A stretch of 26,515 nucleotides of DNA from VRUE01 sp036271315 (GCA_036271315.1 DATBAV010000033.1:1-26515), one strand, 5' to 3'; positions 1-9,152 are shown, counted from the stretch's first letter. Numbers and translations: made by a program. Notes: generated by a model not told the origin, from the letters alone.

Positions 1-2
1 CC

Positions 3-644
3 TTCGCCAATCTAAGCTTCAGCGAGGTCGTCTTCGGCGGCGTCGGCACCGGCCTCTACTCGATGCTGCTCTACGTCATCCTCGCCGTCTTCATCGGTGG
101 GCTGATGGTCGGCCGCACCCCTGAGTACCTCGGCAAGAAGATCGGGGCGCGGGAGATCAAGCTCGTCTCACTCGGCGTGCTCGTCACCCCGCTCGTCGTC
201 CTGATCTCCTCCGGCCTCGCCTCGGCGACCCGGCTGGGGACGCGCTCGATCTACGCCGGGATCAACCCGCAGGGTTTCTCGGAGACCCTCTACGCCTACC
301 TCTCGCAGGCCAACAACAACGGCTCCGCGCTGGCCGGCTACACCGGCTTCATCCAGCCCAACGCGCCGGGCAATGTCGGCTCCTACGGGATCAGCTTCGC
401 CGACCTGCTCGGCGGCCTCGTGCTGATCGGCGCCCGCTTCCTGCCGATCCTCTTCGTCCTCGCGATCGCCGGCGCCCTCGCCGGGAAGAAGGTCTCGCCC
501 GCCGGCCTGGGGACGATGCGGACCGACAACCCGACCTTCGTCTTCCTCCTGCTCGGGATCGTGGTCCTGGTCGGCGCCCTCACCTTCTTCCCCGCCCTGC
601 TGCTCGGACCGGTCGTCCAGAGCCTGACCACGAGGTTGTTCTGA
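3..644 (+). CDS. kdpA: KdpA, potassium-transporting ATPase channel subunit (3' part)
   Basis: KdpA is the K+-selective channel-like subunit of the KdpFABC high-affinity K+ pump in the cell membrane. Only the C-terminal ~213 residues are present; the reading frame is open from base 3 at the window edge, so the true start lies upstream. The visible part begins with the conserved GGVGTGLYS stretch and continues into FIGGLMVGRTPEYLGKKI, a KdpA signature. Hydrophobic segments follow at the LVSLGVLVTPLVVLI, LLGGLVLIGARFLPILFVLAIAGALAG and FVFLLLGIVVLVGALTFFPALLLGP regions, as expected for the last membrane helices. The stop overlaps the start of kdpC (TGATG), so the two are translationally coupled. 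Whether a small kdpF lies upstream cannot be seen. The identification is secure. Confidence 0.97.
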   Translation, partial: FANLSFSEVVFGGVGTGLYSMLLYVILAVFIGGLMVGRTPEYLGKKIGAREIKLVSLGVLVTPLVVLISSGLASATRLGTRSIYAGINPQGFSETLYAYLSQANNNGSALAGYTGFIQPNAPGNVGSYGISFADLLGGLVLIGARFLPILFVLAIAGALAGKKVSPAGLGTMRTDNPTFVFLLLGIVVLVGALTFFPALLLGPVVQSLTTRLF

Positions 645-1297
645 TGTGGAAGGACCTCAAGACCGGGCTGATCGCGATCGTCGTCATGACCATCTTCCTC
701 GGCTTGGTCTACCCGCTGGCGATCACCGGCGTCTCCCAGGTCGTCTTCCCCGGCAAGGCCAACGGCTCCAAGGTGAGCCTGAATGGCAAGGTCGTCGGCT
801 CGAGCCTGATCGGCCAGTCCTTCTCCGAACCGGAGATCGGCAAAAACGGCAAGCCGGTGCTCGACGAAGAAGGCGAAGAAGTGCTGGTTGCGAACCCGGC
901 TTACTTCCAGCCGCGTCCCTCGGCGACCGGCTACTCGGGCAACGTCACCTACTTCGGCAACGCCGCCCCCAACAGCGTCGAAGCCCGCGAAGAAGTGCGC
1001 GAATACATGAAGGCCTACCTGCAGCTCGAGAAGCCCTTCGACAAGTCCCTGACCAGCGAAGGCATTCCGGTCGACGCGGTCACTCAGTCCGCCTCCGGTG
1101 TCGACCCCCACATCTCCGAGGCCAACGCCCGAATCCAGGCGCACCGGATCGCCGCCGTTCGCAAACTGCCGCTGAGCCAGGTCGAAAACTTGATCTCCGC
1201 CAACACCGACGGCCGTTCCCTCGGCGTGCTCGGTGAGCCCGGGGTCAACGTCCTCGAGCTCAACATCGCCCTCGACAAGGAAGCGCCGATCAAATGA
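644..1297 (+). CDS. kdpC: KdpC, potassium-transporting ATPase subunit C
   Basis: KdpC is the single-span subunit that stabilises the KdpFABC pump. The 217-residue protein has one N-terminal membrane helix (about residues 8-30) and an extracellular domain. Family motifs are visible: YFQPRPSATGYSG, IPVDAVTQSASGVDPHIS, ANARIQAHRIAAVR and the end VNVLELNIALD. A charged insert (KNGKPVLDEEGEEVL, near residue 70) precedes the YFQPRPS motif and makes it slightly longer than the usual ~190 residues. The family motif normally written GGSNLGPTN is replaced here by a NAAPNSVEA stretch. The gene sits between kdpA and kdpB, whereas the usual order is A-B-C. Its start overlaps the kdpA stop and its stop overlaps the kdpB start (ATGA). 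Most extracellular Glu codons are GAA. Confidence 0.97.
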   Translation: MWKDLKTGLIAIVVMTIFLGLVYPLAITGVSQVVFPGKANGSKVSLNGKVVGSSLIGQSFSEPEIGKNGKPVLDEEGEEVLVANPAYFQPRPSATGYSGNVTYFGNAAPNSVEAREEVREYMKAYLQLEKPFDKSLTSEGIPVDAVTQSASGVDPHISEANARIQAHRIAAVRKLPLSQVENLISANTDGRSLGVLGEPGVNVLELNIALDKEAPIK

Positions 1298-3357
1298 CCT
1301 CCGAAACTCAGTCTCGCTCGCTCTTCGACGCCGAGATCCTCCGCCCGGCGCTCTGGGAGTCGGCGAAGAAGCTCGATCCCCGCGTGCAGGCCCGCAACCC
1401 GGTGATGTTCGTGGTCGAGATCGGCGCCGTGATTACCACCGTCGCCTGGCTGATCCAGGTCTTCGGCGGTCAGTCGCTCGGCGGCGGCCACGAGCCCTCG
1501 TGGTTCACCTTCAGCGTCAGCGTCTGGCTCTGGCTGACGGTCGTCTTCGCCAACTTGGCCGAGGCGCTGGCCGAGGGCCGCGGGCGCGCCCAGGCGGCGA
1601 GCCTTCGCTCGATGCGCTCGGAGACCACCGCGCGCCTGCGTGATGGCGGCGAGAAGCCGGCCTCCGAGCTCGTCCGTGGGGATATCGTCTTGGTCGAGGC
1701 GGGTGAGGCGGTCCCGGGCGACGGCACCGTGATCGAGGGCATCGCCTCGGTCGACGAGTCGGCGATCACCGGCGAGTCGGCGCCGGTGATCCGCGAGGCC
1801 GGCGGCGATCGCTCGGCCGTCACCGGCGGCACCAGGGTGCTCTCGGACCGGATCGTGGTCGAGATCACCCAGGAACCCGGCAAATCCTTCCTCGATCGCA
1901 TGATCGCGCTGGTCGAGGGGGCGGAGCGGCGCAAGACCCCCAACGAGATCGCCCTCGGCATCCTGCTCGCCGCCCTCACCCTGATCTTCGTCATCGTCGT
2001 CGTCTCGCTGCGCCCCTTCGCCCTCTTTGCCGGCACCGAACTCTCTGAGACGACGCTGATCGCTCTCCTCGTCGCCCTGATCCCGACCACGATCGGGGCG
2101 CTGCTCTCGGCGATCGGCATCGCCGGCATGGACCGGCTGGTGCGCCGCAACGTGCTCGCCCTCTCCGGCCGCGCGGTCGAGGCCTCGGGCGACTGCGACC
2201 TGCTGCTACTCGACAAGACCGGCACGATCACGCTCGGCAACCGCGAGGCGGTCGAGTTCACGCCGATGCCAGGAGTCAGCCCCGAGGAGCTGGCCGAGGC
2301 GGCGCAGATGTCCTCTCTCGCCGACGAGACCCCGGAGGGGCGCTCGATCGTCGTCCTCGCCAAGGGCTACGGGATCCGCGAGCACGACTTCGCCGGCCAC
2401 GAGCCGACCTTCGTCCCCTTCAGCGCCGAGACGCGGATGAGCGGCGTCGACTTCAACGGCACCCGCCTGCGCAAGGGCGCCGGTGACGCGATCGAGTCCT
2501 GGGTCGCGGAGGAGGGGGGGAGGGCGCCCGCCGAGCTGCGCGGCGAGCTCGACCGCATTGGCCGTGAGGGCGGCACGCCGCTTGCCGTAGCTCGGAACGA
2601 GCGCGTGCTCGGCGTCGTCTACCTCAAGGACGTGATCAAGGAGGGCATGAACGCGCGCTTCGACCAGCTGCGCGCGATGGGCATCCGCACGATCATGGTC
2701 ACAGGCGACAACAAGCTGACCGCGGCAAAGATCGCGGAAGAGGCCGGGGTCGACGACTTCCTCGCCGAAGCGACTCCCGAGCGCAAGCTCGAGCTGATCA
2801 AGGAGCAGCAGGCCGACGGGCGGCTGATCGCGATGACCGGCGACGGCACCAACGATGCGCCGGCGCTGGCCCAAGCCGACGTTGGCGTGGCGATGAACAC
2901 CGGCACCCAGGCGGCCCGCGAGGCGGGCAACATGGTCGACCTTGACTCCAATCCGACCAAGCTGATCGAGATCGTCGAGGTCGGCAAGCAGCTGCTGATC
3001 ACCCGCGGTGCCCTGACCACCTTCTCGATCGCCAACGACGTCGCCAAGTACTTCGCGATCCTGCCGGCGATGTTCGCGCTTACGTACGCCACCGCCGGCC
3101 ACGAAGGCCCACTCGGCGCGCTCAACGTGATGTCACTGGGCACGCCGGAATCGGCGATCCTCTCGGCGGTGATCTTCAACGCCCTGATCATCCCGCTGCT
3201 GATCCCGCTCTCGCTGCGCGGCGTCCGCTACCGGCCGATCGGCGCCACCGGCCTGTTGCGCCGCAACATCCTGATCTACGGCCTCGGTGGCCTCATCGTC
3301 CCCTTCATCGGCATCAAGCTGATCGACCTGATCGTCCACAACCTGCTGGGGGCGTAG
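1294..3357 (+). CDS. kdpB: KdpB, potassium-transporting P-type ATPase ATP-binding subunit
   Basis: KdpB is the P-type ATPase subunit that hydrolyses ATP and drives K+ import with KdpA. The 687-residue length matches the family. The phosphorylation motif DKTGTIT places the acceptor aspartate at residue 307, the same number as in E. coli KdpB. The actuator loop ITGESAPV puts its serine at residue 162, the site known in E. coli KdpB to be phosphorylated for down-regulation. The hinge GDGTNDAPALAQADVGVAM and the following AREAGNMVDLDSNPTKLIEIV stretch are also intact. Membrane helices are visible around residues 35-80, 220-275 and 575-687. Translation is coupled to kdpC by a 4-base ATGA overlap. 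Nothing suggests inactivation, and the serine switch is preserved. Confidence 0.98.
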   Translation: MTSETQSRSLFDAEILRPALWESAKKLDPRVQARNPVMFVVEIGAVITTVAWLIQVFGGQSLGGGHEPSWFTFSVSVWLWLTVVFANLAEALAEGRGRAQAASLRSMRSETTARLRDGGEKPASELVRGDIVLVEAGEAVPGDGTVIEGIASVDESAITGESAPVIREAGGDRSAVTGGTRVLSDRIVVEITQEPGKSFLDRMIALVEGAERRKTPNEIALGILLAALTLIFVIVVVSLRPFALFAGTELSETTLIALLVALIPTTIGALLSAIGIAGMDRLVRRNVLALSGRAVEASGDCDLLLLDKTGTITLGNREAVEFTPMPGVSPEELAEAAQMSSLADETPEGRSIVVLAKGYGIREHDFAGHEPTFVPFSAETRMSGVDFNGTRLRKGAGDAIESWVAEEGGRAPAELRGELDRIGREGGTPLAVARNERVLGVVYLKDVIKEGMNARFDQLRAMGIRTIMVTGDNKLTAAKIAEEAGVDDFLAEATPERKLELIKEQQADGRLIAMTGDGTNDAPALAQADVGVAMNTGTQAAREAGNMVDLDSNPTKLIEIVEVGKQLLITRGALTTFSIANDVAKYFAILPAMFALTYATAGHEGPLGALNVMSLGTPESAILSAVIFNALIIPLLIPLSLRGVRYRPIGATGLLRRNILIYGLGGLIVPFIGIKLIDLIVHNLLGA

Positions 3358-3374
3358 GCCCTGAGGGGCGCCGC

Positions 3375-4499
3375 ATGGATCGCGGCCACTACAAGATCTT
3401 CCTCGGCATGGCGGCCGGGGTGGGGAAGACCTACCGGATGCTGCAGGAGGGTCACGCCGAGTTGGCGGCGGGGCGGGACGTCGCGATTGGTTACCTGGAG
3501 CCGCACAAGCGCCAGGAGACCAGCGATCAGGCGCGTGGACTCGAGGTTGTACTGCGGCGCACAGTCACTTATCGCGGCGTTGAGGTCGAGGAGATGGATC
3601 TGCCGGGCCTGCTCTCCCGCCGCCCGGACCTGGCCCTGATCGACGAGCTCGCCCACAGCAACCCGCCAGGGCTCGAGCACGAGAAGCGCTTCGAGGACAT
3701 CGCCGACGTGCTGGCGGCCGGGATCGACGTCTTCTCGACCGTCAACGTCCAGCACCTCGAGTCGCTCAACGACCGCGTCGCCGAGCTGACCGGAGTGCGG
3801 GTGCGCGAGACCGTCCCCGACTCGGTGCTCGGCACCGCCGACGAGGTGGTCCTGATCGACCTCACGCCCGAGGCACTGGTGGCGCGCCTGCGCGCCGGCA
3901 AGATCTACCCCGGCGAGAACATCGAGGCGGCGTTGAACAACTTCTTCCGGATCGAGAACCTGGCGGCGCTGCGCGAGGTCAGCCTGCGCCAGGTGGCCGA
4001 GGACGTCGAGTCCAAGCGGCTCACCCTGCACGTTCCCGAGCCGCTCGGCACCCGCGAGGAGCGTGTCGCCGCGGAGGTGCCGCAGGCGGTGGGGGAGAGG
4101 CTGCTCGCCCTGGTGCGGCCGACGCCCAGCTCGCAGCGCCTGGTGCGGCGCGCCTGGCGCTCGGCCCAGCGGCTTGGCACCGACCTCGACCTGCTCTGGG
4201 TGAAGCCCCCCGGCAAGCCGATCGAGGGTGACGTCGAGCGCCAGGTGACCGCCCTGCGCCAGCTCGCCTCGGTGCTCGGCGCGACCCTGTTGATCGAGGA
4301 GCACGACGACCTCGTCGCCGCCGTGGCCCGCGTCGTGCGCGAGCGCGGCAGCACCTACCTGATGGTCGGCGAGTCGCTGCCGAGGAAAGGCCTCGGCCGC
4401 CTGCGCGAACCGCTGCCACAGCGCTTGATGAAGGCGACGCCGGCCGGCGTCGACGTGCGAATCGTCGCCCACCGCGGCGGCAAGGAGGGGCCCGAGTGA
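3375..4499 (+). CDS. KdpD-like protein: N-terminal KdpD domain plus USP domain, no histidine kinase
   Basis: This 374-residue protein matches only the cytosolic N-terminal half of the K+ sensor kinase KdpD. It has a Walker A motif GMAAGVGKTY (K18, T19), the GYLEPHKRQET segment, a Walker B-like ALIDELAHSN near residue 90, and the FSTVNVQHLESLNDRV segment. Residues ~225-374 resemble a universal stress protein domain. The four membrane helices, DHp/H-box and ATPase domains of a full ~900-residue KdpD are absent, and no kdpE response regulator gene is next to it. GAGGGG at 3363-3368 lies 6 bases before the ATG, a good ribosome binding site. Position directly after kdpB suggests a role in adjusting the pump, perhaps as a nucleotide-binding regulator. 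Short KdpD forms are known in some bacteria; the function here is inference. Confidence 0.9.
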   Translation: MDRGHYKIFLGMAAGVGKTYRMLQEGHAELAAGRDVAIGYLEPHKRQETSDQARGLEVVLRRTVTYRGVEVEEMDLPGLLSRRPDLALIDELAHSNPPGLEHEKRFEDIADVLAAGIDVFSTVNVQHLESLNDRVAELTGVRVRETVPDSVLGTADEVVLIDLTPEALVARLRAGKIYPGENIEAALNNFFRIENLAALREVSLRQVAEDVESKRLTLHVPEPLGTREERVAAEVPQAVGERLLALVRPTPSSQRLVRRAWRSAQRLGTDLDLLWVKPPGKPIEGDVERQVTALRQLASVLGATLLIEEHDDLVAAVARVVRERGSTYLMVGESLPRKGLGRLREPLPQRLMKATPAGVDVRIVAHRGGKEGPE

Positions 4500-5038
4500 T
4501 CGAGCACTTCCTCGTCGGCTTCGCCCTCCTGCTCGGCCTCTTCGGCGGCTACCTGATCGCCAGCACGCGCTGGCGCGGCAAGCGCTCCGAGCGGCCGCAG
4601 CAGGTGCACCAGATCCTCCTGCCCTTCACCGGCACCGAGATCTCCCGCCGCGCCCTCGACGCCGCCCTGCGCCTGGCCAAAGCCGAGCACGCGACGCTGA
4701 TGCCCGCCTACCTCGCCGCGGTGCCGAAGCAGCTGCCGCTGGAGTGCGCGATTCCGGCCGAGGCGGCCAAGGCGATGCCGATGCTGGAGGCGATCGAACA
4801 GCGCGCCACCGGCCAGGGCGTGCCGGTCGATGCCCGGGTCGAACGCGGCCGCAGCTATCGCCACGCGCTCAGCCGCCTGCTCGAGCACGAGACCTTCGAC
4901 CGCGTCGTCGTCTCGGCCACCTCGACCGGCGCCGCCGGTTTCTCCGGCGACGACCTCGTCTGGCTGCTCGACAAGGCCCCCGCCGAGGTGCTGATCCTGC
5001 GCCCCGGCCCCGAGGACCACCGCGTCCTCACCGCCTGA
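4496..5038 (+). CDS. Membrane-anchored universal stress protein (UspA family)
   Basis: The 180-residue protein has an N-terminal hydrophobic segment (about residues 5-22, FLVGFALLLGLFGGYLIAS), a basic stop-transfer stretch RWRGKRSER, then one USP-like alpha/beta domain from residue ~38 (HQILLPFTGTEISRRALDAAL) to ~172 (APAEVLILRPG). The ATP-binding signature of the family is only partly present: a GAAG element occurs but the later G-[ST] is not evident, so nucleotide binding is uncertain. It begins with GTG overlapping the stop of the KdpD-like gene (GTGA), so the two are co-translated. With the USP domain already in the upstream protein, the pair may form a membrane-tethered sensor for the Kdp pump; this is inference from position. 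Confidence 0.85.
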   Translation: MIEHFLVGFALLLGLFGGYLIASTRWRGKRSERPQQVHQILLPFTGTEISRRALDAALRLAKAEHATLMPAYLAAVPKQLPLECAIPAEAAKAMPMLEAIEQRATGQGVPVDARVERGRSYRHALSRLLEHETFDRVVVSATSTGAAGFSGDDLVWLLDKAPAEVLILRPGPEDHRVLTA

Positions 5039-5080
5039 CTTCGCGGCCTGAGGCCGAATAAAGCGCACCCGAACAGGAAT

Positions 5081-5099
5081 TGCCGAATCCGGATCGGCA
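5081..5099 (+). terminator. Weak hairpin after the kdp operon
   Basis: TGCCGA and TCGGCA form 6-bp arms around a 7-base loop, followed by TTTACGACTTT. It is the only candidate stop for kdp transcription before the sulfate operon promoter. The stem is short and the T-run poor, so it may instead be part of the repeated TGCCGA motif found in this intergenic region. Confidence 0.3.
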
Positions 5100-5127
5100 T
5101 TTACGACTTTGCCGATAGACATTGTGC

Positions 5128-5154
5128 TACCCTGCCGAACTTCTATTTAGAAGT
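5128..5154 (+). promoter_or_regulatory. Putative promoter -10 and palindromic operator of the sulfate importer operon
   Basis: TACCCT at 5128-5133 fits the actinobacterial TANNNT -10 pattern. Directly downstream, at 5139-5154, lies a perfect 16-bp palindrome (ACTTCTA-TT-TAGAAGT) centred near the expected transcription start, which is a typical repressor position. The AT-rich palindrome stands out in this GC-rich sequence. No clear -35 is visible. The regulator is unknown; a sulfur-responsive repressor would fit the operon. Confidence 0.45.
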
Positions 5155-5185
5155 AAGTCGCTCAAAAAACTAAATCAGTAGAGAA

Positions 5186-5202
5186 AGAAAGGATTCCTTT
5201 CT
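5186..5202 (+). promoter_or_regulatory. Hairpin covering the ribosome binding site of the sulfate-binding protein gene
   Basis: AGAAAGG and CCUUUCU pair around an AUU loop, immediately before the ATG at 5203. The 5' arm contains the Shine-Dalgarno AAAGGA (5188-5193, 9 bases from the start), so folding would block initiation. It is also a 17-base DNA palindrome and could be a protein site. Regulation is inferred from the geometry only. Confidence 0.45.
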
Positions 5203-6249
5203 ATGCGGAACGCGCGCAAGGTAACCCGGCGGCGCAGCGTCAACGCGGCCCTCCTGGCCGCCCTTTTTGCGTTGGCAGCTGTGGTCGCCGGATGTGGAAG
5301 CAGCAGCAGCGACAGCAGCTCCTCCTCGGGGGGCGGCAAGCTCGATGTGGTCGGCTACTCCACTCCCGAATCGGTCTACCAGGAAGTCCTTGAGCCGGCC
5401 TTCCAGAAGACCTCCGCGGGGAAGGGAATCAGCTTCAGCAACTCCTTCGGCGCCTCCGGTGACCAGAGCCGTGCGGTCGTGGCGGGCCAGCCGGCCTCGG
5501 TCGTCCACTTCTCCCAGGCGGGCGATATGGAACGGCTGGTCGAAGAAGGCGAACTCGTCTCCAAAGACTGGGAAAAACAGCCCTACGGCGGCATCGCCAC
5601 CGACTCGCTCGTCGTGATCCTGGTCAAAAAGGGCAACCCGCTCGGGATCAAGTCCTTCAAGGACCTGGAGACGAACGAAGACGCCGAAGTCGTCACCCCC
5701 AACCCGTTCAGCTCCGGCTCGGCCCGCTGGAACATCATGGCCATCTACGGCAGCGCCCTGGAAGAAGGCAAGTCGCCCGACCAGGCGCTGGAAGCGGTCA
5801 AGACCGTGCTTGAAAAGACCGTCGCCCAGCCGGGCAGCGGTCGCGACGCCTTCTCGGCCTTCAGCCAGGGCCAGGGCAATGTCCTGCTCACCTACGAGAA
5901 CGAAGCGATCAAGGCTGAAAAGGAAGGCGAAGACGTCGAATACGTGATCCCCTCGGCGACGCTTCAGATCGAAACCCCGATTGCGGTCACCGAGAAAGCA
6001 GCGGAGCCTGCCGCGGAAGACTTCCTCAAGTTCCTCTGGTCCGACGAAGGCCAGGAACTGTGGGCCGAAAACGGCTACCGGCCGGTCAACCCGAAGCTGG
6101 TCGACCCGAAGCAGTTCCCCTCCCCCAAAACGCTGTTCAAGGTCAGCAAGTTCGGCGGTTGGGGCAAGGTCAACGACGAATTCTTCGACGAAGAAACCGG
6201 CTCGGTCGCCAAGATCGAGGGTGAACTCGGAGTTTCGACCTCAGGCTGA
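5203..6249 (+). CDS. Sulfate ABC transporter substrate-binding lipoprotein
   Basis: This is the extracellular sulfate (or thiosulfate) receptor that feeds the CysTWA importer. The 348-residue precursor has a basic twin-arginine-containing N-terminus, a hydrophobic stretch and a lipobox V-A-G-C with the lipidated Cys at residue 31, followed by a Ser-rich linker. The mature part carries Sbp/CysP family features: LDVVGYSTPESVYQEV at the start, the HFSQAGDMERLVEEGELV segment, and the VTPNPFSSGSARWNIMAIYG ligand-loop region. AAAGGA lies 9 bases before the ATG but inside a hairpin. The gene is first in a four-gene operon; its stop overlaps the start of cysT. Glu codons are mostly GAA, unlike the cytosolic genes around. 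Sulfate versus thiosulfate preference cannot be decided from sequence. Confidence 0.93.
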   Translation: MRNARKVTRRRSVNAALLAALFALAAVVAGCGSSSSDSSSSSGGGKLDVVGYSTPESVYQEVLEPAFQKTSAGKGISFSNSFGASGDQSRAVVAGQPASVVHFSQAGDMERLVEEGELVSKDWEKQPYGGIATDSLVVILVKKGNPLGIKSFKDLETNEDAEVVTPNPFSSGSARWNIMAIYGSALEEGKSPDQALEAVKTVLEKTVAQPGSGRDAFSAFSQGQGNVLLTYENEAIKAEKEGEDVEYVIPSATLQIETPIAVTEKAAEPAAEDFLKFLWSDEGQELWAENGYRPVNPKLVDPKQFPSPKTLFKVSKFGGWGKVNDEFFDEETGSVAKIEGELGVSTSG

Positions 6250-7169
6250 TGTCAGCGCACCCGGCAGCCGCAGACTCAGTCGAAACACCCCGGGCAGGCA
6301 TTCGCCTGCCCGGGGTGGGGGCCGGCCTCGGCCGTGGCCTCGTCGTCCTCTACCTCAGCGTCCTCGTCCTCCTGCCGCTGGCGGCGCTCACCGACAAGTC
6401 GCTGAGTGGAGGCTTGGGCCACTTCTGGGAACAGGTGACCCAGCCGCAGGCGGTCAACTCGCTGGAGCTGACCCTGATCGCCTCGCTGATCGTTGTCCTC
6501 ATCAACGGCTTCTTCGGCACGATCCTCGCCTGGCTTCTGGTCCGTGACGAGTTCCCCGGCAAGGCAGTGGTCAACGCCGTCATCGACCTGCCTTTCGCCC
6601 TGCCGACGATCGTCGCCAGCCTGATCCTGATCGAGCTCTGGGGCACGAAAAGCCCACTCGGGATCGATATCGCGCTGAGCCGCACCGCGGTCGTCGTCGC
6701 CTTGCTTTTCGTCACCCTCCCCTTCGTCGTCCGCGCCGTGCAGCCACTGCTGATCGAGATGGACCGCGAGATGGAGGAGGCCGCCGCCTCGCTTGGCGCC
6801 GGTGGCTTCACGATCTTCCGCCGCATCATCTTCCCCAACCTGCTGCCGGGCCTTGCCGCCGGCATTGCCCTTGCTTTCGCTCGTGCCCTGGGCGAGTTCG
6901 GCTCGGTCCTGCTCTTCGCCGGTGGCCTGCCAGAAACGCAGGTCTCCTCGGTCTACATCAAGCAGTTGATCGAGAACGGCAACGAAGCCGGCGCCGCCGC
7001 CGTCTCGATAGTCCTCCTGGCCGCCTCGGTACTGATGCTCGTGTTGGTCAGCCTGGCTCAGCGCTGGGGCAGCCGCCACGAGCGCTCGAGCGGTGCCGGC
7101 CTGACCAACATGCCGATGAGCGGCTTTGAGTCCTCGCCCCACGAGGAGGATGACGATGAGCGCGCATAG
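6249..7169 (+). CDS. cysT: Sulfate ABC transporter permease CysT
   Basis: CysT (CysU) is one of the two membrane permeases of the sulfate importer. The 306-residue protein has a ~25-residue cytosolic N-terminal tail, about six membrane helices, and the EAA loop that contacts the ATPase (MEEAAASLGAGGFTIFRRII, near residue 180). The APTIVASL-like stretch LPFALPTIVASLILIELWG is typical of CysT. A polar tail of ~35 residues follows the last helix and is longer than usual. The ATG overlaps the binding-protein stop (TGATG). A perfect 14-bp hairpin is encoded inside the N-terminal tail (6286-6317), which may lower expression of the downstream genes relative to the binding protein. The end overlaps cysW by 14 bases. 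Confidence 0.93.
   Translation: MSAHPAAADSVETPRAGIRLPGVGAGLGRGLVVLYLSVLVLLPLAALTDKSLSGGLGHFWEQVTQPQAVNSLELTLIASLIVVLINGFFGTILAWLLVRDEFPGKAVVNAVIDLPFALPTIVASLILIELWGTKSPLGIDIALSRTAVVVALLFVTLPFVVRAVQPLLIEMDREMEEAAASLGAGGFTIFRRIIFPNLLPGLAAGIALAFARALGEFGSVLLFAGGLPETQVSSVYIKQLIENGNEAGAAAVSIVLLAASVLMLVLVSLAQRWGSRHERSSGAGLTNMPMSGFESSPHEEDDDERA
6286..6317 (+). promoter_or_regulatory. Perfect 14-bp hairpin inside the start of cysT
   Basis: CACCCCGGGCAGGC (6286-6299) and GCCTGCCCGGGGTG (6304-6317) are exact reverse complements around an ATTC loop. It is placed 37 bases after the binding-protein stop and inside the codons of the cytosolic tail of CysT. There is no T-run, so it is unlikely to be a full terminator; a processing, stability or attenuation element is more likely. 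Confidence 0.7.
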
Positions 7170-7964
7170 CGGTAACAGCAGCCGCTGGGGCCTGCGCTTC
7201 CTCGGCCTCGGCTACGTCTTCCTGCTCCTGCTCTTGCCGCTGGGGCTGATTTTCTACAAGACCTTCGAACACGGGCTGGCGCCTCCGATCGACGCGATCA
7301 CCTCGCCGGACGGCCTGCACGCGCTGAAGCTGACCCTGATCATGGTCGCGATCGCGGTGCCGCTGAACACGATCTTCGGCATCGGCTGCGCGCTGCTGTT
7401 GGTCCGTCACCGGGTCCGTGGCAGCGGCATCATCGACGCGATCATCAACCTGCCGTTCGCGATCTCACCGATCGTCATCGGCCTCTCGCTTTTCCTCCTC
7501 TACGGCACCAAGGGCTGGTTCGAACCGGCGCTCGCCGAAGCCGGGATCAAGGTCCTCTTCTCGGTGCCGGGAATGGTCTTGGCGAGCATCTTCGTCTCGC
7601 TGCCGTTCGTCGTCCGTGAGACGGTGCCGGTGCTGCAGGAGATCGGCACCGAGCAGGAGCAGGCGGCATCGACCCTTGGCGCCAACGCCTGGCAGACCTT
7701 CTGGCGGGTGACCCTGCCGGCGATCCGCTGGGGGGTCGCCTACGGCGTCGTCCTCACCACCGCTCGGGTGCTGGGCGAGTTCGGCGCGGTCTCGGTCGTC
7801 TCGGGCTCGATCTCGGGCCAGACCCAGACGCTGCCGCTCTTCGTCGAGAAGCAGTACGAGAACTTCAACCTCCCCGGTGCCTTTGGCGCATCGGTTCTTC
7901 TCGCTCTTCTCGCTCTATCAACCCTGCTCGCAATGAACGTCCTAAAGAGAAAGGAGGACGCCTG

Positions 7965-7965
<1 letters not shown>
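7156..7965 (+). CDS. cysW: Sulfate ABC transporter permease CysW
   Basis: CysW is the second permease of the sulfate importer. From the chosen start it has 269 residues, close to the family's usual length. An AGGAGG at 7144-7149 lies 6 bases before this ATG; in-frame ATGs at 7150 and further upstream are less well placed. Membrane helices occur around residues 12-35 and at intervals to the end (ALLALLALSTLLAMNVL). The EAA loop is EQAASTLGANAWQTFWRVTL, and the LPFAISPIVIGLSL segment is characteristic. It overlaps cysT by 14 bases and its stop overlaps the cysA start (TGATG), so it is translated as part of the same operon. Function follows from family and neighbours. Confidence 0.93.
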
Positions 7966-9002
<1,037 letters not shown>

Positions 9003-9010
9003 AGGGGCGA

Positions 9011-9049
9011 CGGGGCGGGGTGCGCTTTGCCGGGTGGCGCCCCGCCCCG
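9011..9049 (+). terminator. GC-rich hairpin after cysA
   Basis: Starting 9 bases after the cysA stop, 13-base arms CGGGGCGGGGTGC and GCGCCCCGCCCCG pair with a single G-T wobble around a 13-base loop. There is no T-run, as is common for terminators in high-GC actinomycetes. It most likely ends the sulfate operon transcript. Confidence 0.6.
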
Positions 9050-9091
9050 ACCCGTCCACTGCCGTTGATTATGCGCCCCCCGGCGCTTTCT

Positions 9092-9143
9092 TGCTGACTT
9101 TGACTTTTGTCTTCTCATGGGACGACAAAAGTCAAAGTCAGCA
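9092..9143. repeat. Perfect 20-bp inverted repeat upstream of a small gene
   Basis: Arms 9092-9111 and 9124-9143 are exact reverse complements around a 12-base spacer. Each arm holds a tandem TGACTT/TGACTTTT motif, so the site has four TGACTT half-sites. It is AT-rich compared with its surroundings and has no T-run on either side, so it is not a usual terminator. The right arm would overlap the -35 region of a promoter with TATTCT at 9153-9158, which fits an operator. A structured RNA leader cannot be excluded. Confidence 0.7.
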
Positions 9144-9152
9144 TTGAGTTGC

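Noticed and set aside
5039..5202. SAM or other sulfur riboswitch before the sulfate operon
   Set aside because: The short region shows only simple palindromes; no multi-helix aptamer core could be recognised.
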